Positions 5,892-11,197 of a stretch of DNA of 13,255 bases are shown one piece after another. Numbering within the stretch: position 1 is the first letter of the stretch; every line of letters starts with the position of its first letter. The notes beneath the pieces were generated by a model that did no database searches, was not told the DNA's origin, and saw nothing but the letters and a program-made list of their open reading frames with translations. The position numbers and the translations under genes were made by a program. The stretch is from JAHDFB01 sp965658745 (GTDB lineage Bacteria; Bacteroidota; Bacteroidia; Chitinophagales; Saprospiraceae): assembly GCA_965658745.1 (NCBI GenBank), contig CBFHTK010000020.1, positions 1-13,255 on the forward strand. Direction: 5' to 3'.

Positions 5892-8159
5892 ATGCTGATG
5901 AATTTTTATGTTTTTTTATTCGTATTATCTATTTCAGCTTTTTGCGAATTACATGCGCAATGTTCGGATCCTTCTCCATCCGGTGATTGCGATCAAGATG
6001 GAATAATAAATGGATTTGATTCTGACGCAGATAATGACGGAATTTTGGACTTATACGAATGTCAAGAACTTATAGAAGAGTCTTTTCAATCTGATAATGG
6101 TCTGTCAACTACGTTTGTTTTTTCTCCAACCACTACTGGAGTTTTTATCGATTTATATGCTTTAGACAATAGTTTTGCAATAAGTGTTAATGGTGTTGAT
6201 TTAGTTGTTGATCAATTCCAATTCCAAGCAAATGCTGGATCACTAAATGATTCTGAAATGATATTTAGCGCTGATGGAACTATGCATGGTCAAAGTGGCA
6301 ATTCTAATATTTGGCAGATTAATGGAGAGTTTGGAGATCCTGTTATCAGGTTGAAAATGAGTATAGATGGTCAAGTTCTTTTCCTGGGTAAAAGATTTAC
6401 AGAATCTATCCTTGAAGAATTAATAATCCGGCCAGGAGATCCCCAGTTAAATAACATAACGTGGAATACGGTCACATCTAATACAATTACTATTAGCCAA
6501 GGGGTAGTCGGTCCCACTTATATCAGTGGCCAAATATTTGGATTAGTTTGTAATAATGATACTGACGAAGACGGAGTACCAAATTACCTCGATTTAGATT
6601 CAGATAATGATCTTTGTCCAGATGCACTTGAGGGCGATGAAGACTTAGCATATAATGATTTACTAGACAATAATACTATAGATGATGCTGTAGATGAATG
6701 TGGGGTGCCAATTGTTTTTTCTCCCCAAGGTCAGGGTGTTGGAACAAGTACAAACCCAAATCAGTTAAGTGACTCTTGCTTCGAAATTGAAATAGAAACA
6801 ATTAGCCCCAGTTGTATTGGAAATAATGACGGATACCTCATTCTTGATATAATAAATGGTACAGATAATTACTTGTTTGAACTTTTTCCTGGTCCAACAT
6901 CTCAAGACTCAAATGTGATTAGCATGCTATCCGAGGGGGCCTATGAGTTGATAATTTCTAATCCTATTACAGGATTTGATAGTACTCTATATTTCGTAAT
7001 TGAGCCATCTAATATTGAATGCCTGTCCTGTGAGACTTCATCTATGCCTTTTGATTGTATCGATTTGGTTAGTGGCTCTATTAATGTGATTCCCTCGGGT
7101 GGAGTTCCTCAGTATACCTTTTCAATTAATAATGATCAATTTCAAAATATTAGTTTATTCGATAACCTAGATGAAGGAACATATACTTTCGTTGTAAATG
7201 ATAGTAGCGGACAATCTGCTACTTGTTTTGGAGAAATTGAATTAGTGAGTTTACCAATCATTGAATATTCAGAATCATTATGTTTTGGCGATTCGACAAT
7301 AGTAGGAGATAATATTTATTTTAGCACAGGCTTCTATATTGACACTTTGGAGAGTGTTGCTGGATGTGACAGCATTGTCATGTTGAATTTACAAGTGTTC
7401 GATATTGTTGAATTCACACAAGAAATTTATTTGTGTAATGGTGACTCACTGTTAGTAGGAAGCAACAATTACACGCTAGCTGGAAATTATATTGATGTTT
7501 TAGAAAGTATTAGTGGCTGTGACAGTATCGTATATACAGATCTAAGTTTTTACGAAAATCCTGAGATTAGTCAGGTGGTTGATTTGTGTAACGGCGATAC
7601 GCTAAGTATAGGAGAAAATTTATACGTTTTTCCAGGAATCTATGTAGATACTCTTTCAACTTCATATGGGTGCGACAGTATAATAACTACTAATCTTATG
7701 CTACTAGAAACGGAGAATGTATATGAGTCGTATAAAATATGCGAAGGAGATTCTTTAATGCATAATTTAGGAATATTTTACAATCCTGGTACTTATACAT
7801 TTATAGTAGAAATAGAAAACGAATGTAATTATGAACATACATTATTTATAGAAGTAGAATCTAAAGAAACTTGTAAAATTAAAAATTGTAAGACTTATAT
7901 ACCAAATATATTTTCTCCTAACAATGATGGTATTAATGACTTATTTCGTCCCTTTTCTGAGGTTGTAACTTTCGAGAAGCTAACGATTTTTGATAGATGG
8001 GGAAATAATCTTTATGAAACACAAGAAAGAGATCCGTTTTGGAATGGTAAGTTCCAAGGTAATGATTGTATGCCAGGTATATATGTTTATCTCATAGAGG
8101 GAGTGTGCCAAAATGGCGATAAAATTATTTTTACCAATGATATTACTATAATCAAATAG
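5892..8159 (+). CDS. T9SS-exported repeat protein with type B (gliding-associated) C-terminal domain
   Basis: This 755-residue protein has a signal peptide (hydrophobic to about residue 18, HAQ near 23). It then shows two aspartate-rich, thrombospondin type 3-like calcium-binding segments (about 33-57, with D34, D36, D43, D45, D47 and D49, and 223-249) flanking a beta-rich region I do not recognise. Two SprB-like repeats follow (about 300-372 and 376-455; C-x-G-x-x-D-G, then L-x-E-G-x-Y). Next are four tandem 51-residue repeats (about 459-662), each with C-x27-C. The end (about 670-755), with YIPNIFSPNNDGIND, FDRWGN and PGIYVYLI, is the type B sorting domain recognised by the type IX secretion system. 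It is probably a cell-surface or secreted adhesin-like protein; its ligand cannot be told. ATG 5898 is an alternative start. The coding region is visibly more AT-rich than mnmE or acs. Confidence 0.88.
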   Translation: MLMNFYVFLFVLSISAFCELHAQCSDPSPSGDCDQDGIINGFDSDADNDGILDLYECQELIEESFQSDNGLSTTFVFSPTTTGVFIDLYALDNSFAISVNGVDLVVDQFQFQANAGSLNDSEMIFSADGTMHGQSGNSNIWQINGEFGDPVIRLKMSIDGQVLFLGKRFTESILEELIIRPGDPQLNNITWNTVTSNTITISQGVVGPTYISGQIFGLVCNNDTDEDGVPNYLDLDSDNDLCPDALEGDEDLAYNDLLDNNTIDDAVDECGVPIVFSPQGQGVGTSTNPNQLSDSCFEIEIETISPSCIGNNDGYLILDIINGTDNYLFELFPGPTSQDSNVISMLSEGAYELIISNPITGFDSTLYFVIEPSNIECLSCETSSMPFDCIDLVSGSINVIPSGGVPQYTFSINNDQFQNISLFDNLDEGTYTFVVNDSSGQSATCFGEIELVSLPIIEYSESLCFGDSTIVGDNIYFSTGFYIDTLESVAGCDSIVMLNLQVFDIVEFTQEIYLCNGDSLLVGSNNYTLAGNYIDVLESISGCDSIVYTDLSFYENPEISQVVDLCNGDTLSIGENLYVFPGIYVDTLSTSYGCDSIITTNLMLLETENVYESYKICEGDSLMHNLGIFYNPGTYTFIVEIENECNYEHTLFIEVESKETCKIKNCKTYIPNIFSPNNDGINDLFRPFSEVVTFEKLTIFDRWGNNLYETQERDPFWNGKFQGNDCMPGIYVYLIEGVCQNGDKIIFTNDITIIK
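7266..7877 (+). repeat. Four tandem 51-residue repeats in the T9SS protein
   Basis: The repeat cysteines lie at residues 464, 515, 566 and 617, an exact period of 51 residues (153 bp). Each unit reads roughly C-x-G-D-[ST], then G-x-N-x-Y, then G-x-Y-x-D, then G-C-D-S-I, with a second cysteine 28 positions after the first (492, 543, 594, 645). The fourth unit is the most diverged but keeps both cysteines and the spacing. The DNA copies are clearly diverged, so this is an old duplication. One disulfide per unit is inferred. Confidence 0.85.
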
Positions 8160-8175
8160 TAGCACACAAATATAT

Positions 8176-8197
8176 CAATTGAAAGCTCAATTGTTTT
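8176..8197 (+). terminator. Weak intrinsic terminator after the T9SS protein
   Basis: CAATTGA (8176-8182) and TCAATTG (8187-8193) form a 7-bp stem with a four-base loop, followed directly by TTTT. It lies 16 bp after the stop codon. The stem is AT-rich, so strength is modest. The rest of the 215-bp spacer up to the acs start shows no open reading frame, no RNA gene and no exact TAnnTTTG element. Confidence 0.5.
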
Positions 8198-8374
8198 ATG
8201 TTAGTGTACATGCATTAATATATAGAAACTAGGCCGACAAATCAAGGCTCACATTAGAAAATTATCAGCTTTTTATGCCGAAGGTCGTTTTATGATCAAA
8301 CAAAAAACGAATCCTAAACAAAGAATACACAGAAGAATAACTTAAAAATAAGAGGCCTATTAAATAATATACAG

Positions 8375-10381
8375 ATGAGCAATTACCACATTAAAAACTT
8401 AGAGGAGTACTTTCATGTCTATAAAAAGTCTATCCAAGAACCCGAGGTGTTTTGGGAAGAGATTGCAGAAGAGCACTTCACATGGAGAGAAAAATGGACG
8501 AATGTCTTGTCTTGGGATTTTTCGAAGCCAGAAATAAAATGGTTTGAAAATGCTAAGCTAAATATTACTGAGAACTGTATTGATCGGCACNNNNNNNNNN
8601 NNNNNNNNNNNNNNNNNNNNNNNNNNNNNNNNNNNNNNNNNNNNNNNNNNNNNNNNNNNNNNNNNNNNNNNNNNNNNNNNNNNNNNNNNCTGCCAACTCG
8701 CGGAGAGAAAACTGCCATCATTTTTGAGCCTAATAGTCCAGACGAAGATGCTCTTCATATCTCATATAATGAGTTACATCAACGTGTATGCAAGTTTGCT
8801 AATGTCCTCAAGTCAAATGGTGTTGAGAAGGGCGATCGTGTGATTATTTATCTACCGATGATTCCAGAATTAGCTGTTTCCGTTTTAGCTTGTGCCCGCA
8901 TAGGTGCAGTACATTCCGTTGTTTTTGCCGGATTTTCCTCAACAGCACTTAGTACTCGGATCAATGATTGTGAAGCAAAAATGGTTATTACTTCAGATGG
9001 ATCTTATAGAGGCAAAAAAACTATTGACCTTAAAGGGATTGTAGACGAAGCTTTAGATGAAAGCCCAGGAGTAGAAACCGTTCTTGTTGCCAAAAGAATC
9101 AACAGTGAAATAACGATGAAATCGGGCCGAGACATTTGGCTAGAACCGCTTTTGGAAAATGCGTCTTCTGAGTGTGAAATTGAAATAATGGATGCTGAAG
9201 ATCCTTTATTTATCCTATATACCTCAGGTAGTACCGGTAAACCGAAAGGAATGTTACACACAACAGCTGGTTACATGGTTTTTACGGCGTATACATTCAA
9301 AAATGTATTCCAATATCAAAACGACGATGTCTATTGGTGTACAGCCGATATCGGCTGGATAACTGGTCATAGCTACATTGTCTATGGACCACTGTGCAAC
9401 GGAGCAACCACTTTGATGTTTGAAGGTGTGCCGAGTTATCCCGATTATGGTCGTTTCTGGCAAATTGTTGAAGAACATAAAGTAAATCAGTTTTATACCG
9501 CTCCTACTGCTATTCGTGCCTTAGCTAAGGAAAACGTAGACTTTGTAAATAGTTATGACCTCAGTTCACTTAAGGTGCTTGGGTCTGTAGGTGAACCTAT
9601 CAACGAAGAAGCTTGGGACTGGTATAACGAACATGTAGGAAAGAAAAAATCTCCTATTGTTGATACATGGTGGCAAACTGAAACTGGTGGGATTTTGATA
9701 TCACCAATTCCTTACGTAACACCTACTAAACCAACATTTGCAACGCTACCTCTTCCTGGAATTGAGCCGGCATTGATGGACGAAAACGGTGTAGAAATAA
9801 ATGGTAATCAAGTTGATGGTAGACTTTGTGTCAAAAAGCCATGGCCATCCATTGCTCGGACAATTTGGGGCAATCATCAACGCTATAAAGAAACTTATTT
9901 TTCAGCATTTGAAAACAAGTATTTCACTGGTGATGGTGCATTGCGAGACGAAACCGGATACTATAGAATCACAGGCCGTGTTGATGATGTTATTATTGTC
10001 AGTGGGCACAATATGGGAACTGCTCCGATTGAAGATGCTATTAATGAACATCCTATGGTTGCAGAATCAGCAATCGTTGGCTTTCCGCACGATGTAAAAG
10101 GTAACGCGCTTTATGGCTTTGTTACTTTAAAAGAAGTTGACGAAAGTAGTGAAACAGAAAATCTAAGAAAACAAATAAACCAACTGATTACTGATCAAAT
10201 TGGACCAATTGCAAAATTGGATAAAATACAATTCGTCAATGGCCTACCTAAAACTAGGTCAGGAAAAATCATGCGTCGAATACTGCGTAAAATAGCAACA
10301 AACGATACTGGTAATCTAGGTGATATCTCAACTTTATTGAATCCAGAAGTTGTCCAAGATATTATGGATAATAGTCTGTAG
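8375..10381 (+). CDS. acsA: Acetyl-coenzyme A synthetase (AMP-forming), interrupted by an assembly gap
   Basis: The enzyme activates acetate to acetyl-AMP and then acetyl-CoA in the cytoplasm. The 668 translated positions include 33 unknown residues from a run of N. Landmarks are the acetate-CoA ligase N-terminus (VYKKSIQEPEVFWEE), phosphate loop YTSGSTGKPKG (282-292), DIGWITGHSYIVYGPL, WWQTETGG (432-439), TGDGALRDETGYYRITGR around the hinge Asp520, and PKTRSGKIMRR with catalytic Lys631. That lysine is the usual target of regulatory acetylation in this family. After SGH the sequence reads NMGTAPIED, where enterobacterial enzymes have RLGTAEIE. Without the gap the protein would be 635 residues, the usual length for Bacteroidota. 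Flanks of the gap align directly with the family (CIDRH, then LPTRGEKTAI), so nothing seems to be missing. A DtxR gene converges on it from the right. Confidence 0.95.
   Translation: MSNYHIKNLEEYFHVYKKSIQEPEVFWEEIAEEHFTWREKWTNVLSWDFSKPEIKWFENAKLNITENCIDRHXXXXXXXXXXXXXXXXXXXXXXXXXXXXXXXXXLPTRGEKTAIIFEPNSPDEDALHISYNELHQRVCKFANVLKSNGVEKGDRVIIYLPMIPELAVSVLACARIGAVHSVVFAGFSSTALSTRINDCEAKMVITSDGSYRGKKTIDLKGIVDEALDESPGVETVLVAKRINSEITMKSGRDIWLEPLLENASSECEIEIMDAEDPLFILYTSGSTGKPKGMLHTTAGYMVFTAYTFKNVFQYQNDDVYWCTADIGWITGHSYIVYGPLCNGATTLMFEGVPSYPDYGRFWQIVEEHKVNQFYTAPTAIRALAKENVDFVNSYDLSSLKVLGSVGEPINEEAWDWYNEHVGKKKSPIVDTWWQTETGGILISPIPYVTPTKPTFATLPLPGIEPALMDENGVEINGNQVDGRLCVKKPWPSIARTIWGNHQRYKETYFSAFENKYFTGDGALRDETGYYRITGRVDDVIIVSGHNMGTAPIEDAINEHPMVAESAIVGFPHDVKGNALYGFVTLKEVDESSETENLRKQINQLITDQIGPIAKLDKIQFVNGLPKTRSGKIMRRILRKIATNDTGNLGDISTLLNPEVVQDIMDNSL
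8591..8689. other. Assembly gap of 99 N inside acsA
   Basis: Ninety-nine unknown bases interrupt the acetyl-CoA synthetase gene. The length is a multiple of three, so the frame carries across. Comparison with the known enzyme family suggests the flanking bases are contiguous in the real genome, making this a scaffolding placeholder rather than true missing sequence. Confidence 0.97.
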
Positions 10382-10417
10382 GGGATCGTTCTGTTATAAT
10401 AGAATTCCCACAAATGT

Positions 10418-10437
10418 AGAATAGTGAAGCTATTTTT
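10418..10437 (+). terminator. Possible weak terminator between convergent acsA and the DtxR gene
   Basis: AGAATAG (10418-10424) and CTATTTT (10430-10436) can pair over seven positions, including one G-T, around loop TGAAG, and the right arm merges with a short T run. The 63-bp convergent spacer leaves little room for anything else. The stem has only one G-C pair, so confidence is low. Confidence 0.35.
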
Positions 10438-10444
10438 AAGGCAT

Positions 10445-11110
10445 TTAGTGTGCCTGTACCTCTTTTACCAAAAGACATTTACAAACACTAAAAGACATAA
10501 CAAACTGAGGTCCTTCTTTTAGTGTAATCTCAAAACTCTTGTCAAAACTTTCAATCTGGCTAACAGTAAACTCCGTACCAAGCGTAATATTTTTTCTATT
10601 TAAATATAGCAGTAGTTCTTTGGAGCTGCTTACGAGTCCTGCCAAAACAACCCTTCTTCCCTCTTTGATACTTGTTAAGTTTAGATAGTTGGATTGCGGT
10701 ATTCTGCCGTTTTTATCTGGAATAGGTGAACCATGAGGGTCCTTAGTTGGAAAACCTAAAATCTCATCCATCCGATCAAAAAACATTTCAGTTTGTAAAT
10801 GTTCCATTTCTTCAGCAATATCGTGCACTTCTTCCCATCCAAACCCCATCACTTCTGATAGAAACATCTCTGCCAATCTGTGCTTTCTTACAATTAATGC
10901 CCCTAGCTTCTCGCCCTTTTTGGTCAACTTCAGAGGCTTGTACTTTTGATAAGAAATCCACCCTTTTCCTTCCATCTTCTTAACCATACTGTTTGCCGTA
11001 GGTTTGCTGACAGACATCTTATTTGCCAGCTCAGTAATGGAAACATCAACGTTCTTTTGACTTAAAAAAAACATGGCTTTTAGATAATTCTCCTTGGTTT
11101 GTGTAGGCAT
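10445..11110 (-). CDS. DtxR/MntR-family metal-dependent transcriptional regulator
   Basis: This 221-residue protein has the three-part DtxR layout. A winged helix-turn-helix (about 5-65) includes ITELANKMSVSKPTANSMVKKMEGKGWI. A metal-binding and dimerisation domain (about 66-140) includes VRKHRLAEMFL and WEEVHDIAEEMEH. A C-terminal FeoA/SH3-like domain covers about 145-215. Aligned to Corynebacterium DtxR with a constant offset of two, the ancillary-site ligands are kept (H77, E81, H96). In the primary site E103 and H104 are kept, but the position of DtxR Cys102 is Glu100, as in manganese-type MntR, and the Met10/Asp8 position is Asn8. In the family, metal loading promotes operator binding and repression of metal uptake genes; iron or manganese are both possible here. 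It diverges from a TonB receptor gene across an 83-bp spacer containing a DtxR-like box that overlaps its own likely promoter, suggesting autoregulation. Confidence 0.93.
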   Translation of the reverse strand: MPTQTKENYLKAMFFLSQKNVDVSITELANKMSVSKPTANSMVKKMEGKGWISYQKYKPLKLTKKGEKLGALIVRKHRLAEMFLSEVMGFGWEEVHDIAEEMEHLQTEMFFDRMDEILGFPTKDPHGSPIPDKNGRIPQSNYLNLTSIKEGRRVVLAGLVSSSKELLLYLNRKNITLGTEFTVSQIESFDKSFEITLKEGPQFVMSFSVCKCLLVKEVQAH

Positions 11111-11127
11111 CTATATCAATTATAGGA

Positions 11128-11135
11128 CGAAGATA
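11128..11135 (-). promoter_or_regulatory. Possible -7 element for the DtxR-family gene
   Basis: On the minus strand this reads TATCTTCG, one mismatch from TAnnTTTG, 17 bp before the ATG at 11110. The expected -33 region about 20 bp further upstream falls at about 11156-11159, inside the palindromic box. No TTTG is evident there. Confidence 0.3.
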
Positions 11136-11140
11136 TAAAA

Positions 11141-11148
11141 TAATTTTG
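11141..11148 (+). promoter_or_regulatory. Putative -7 promoter element for the TonB receptor gene
   Basis: TAATTTTG is an exact TAnnTTTG match 45 bp before the GTG start at 11194. It directly abuts the DtxR-like box, so a bound repressor would cover the predicted transcription start. No clear -33 TTTG is visible. Confidence 0.45.
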
Positions 11149-11167
11149 TTAGGCTAGTCTAACTTTA
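11148..11167. promoter_or_regulatory. DtxR/IdeR-like operator between the regulator and the TonB receptor
   Basis: GTTAGGCTAGTCTAAC (11148-11163) is a near-perfect palindrome: 14 of 16 bases agree with its reverse complement. The 19 bases from 11149 match 15 of 19 positions of the DtxR/IdeR box TTAGGTTAGSCTAACCTAA. It lies in the divergent spacer next to a DtxR-family gene. For the receptor it follows the -7 element; for the regulator it covers the expected -33 region. Confidence 0.65.
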
Positions 11168-11177
11168 TATATTTATA

Positions 11178-11197
11178 GCACAAAACACACATTGTGC
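11178..11197 (+). promoter_or_regulatory. Inverted repeat overlapping the TonB receptor start codon
   Basis: GCACAA (11178-11183) and TTGTGC (11192-11197) are perfect 6-bp inverted arms separated by eight bases. The right arm contains the proposed GTG start (11194-11196), so a hairpin in the mRNA would cover the start codon; it could instead be a second protein site. Function is inferred only. Confidence 0.35.

Noticed and set aside
8419..9478. Several minus- and plus-strand reading frames of 66-100 residues inside acsA
   Set aside because: All overlap the conserved synthetase in other frames, and those near 8590 are artificially prolonged by the N run.
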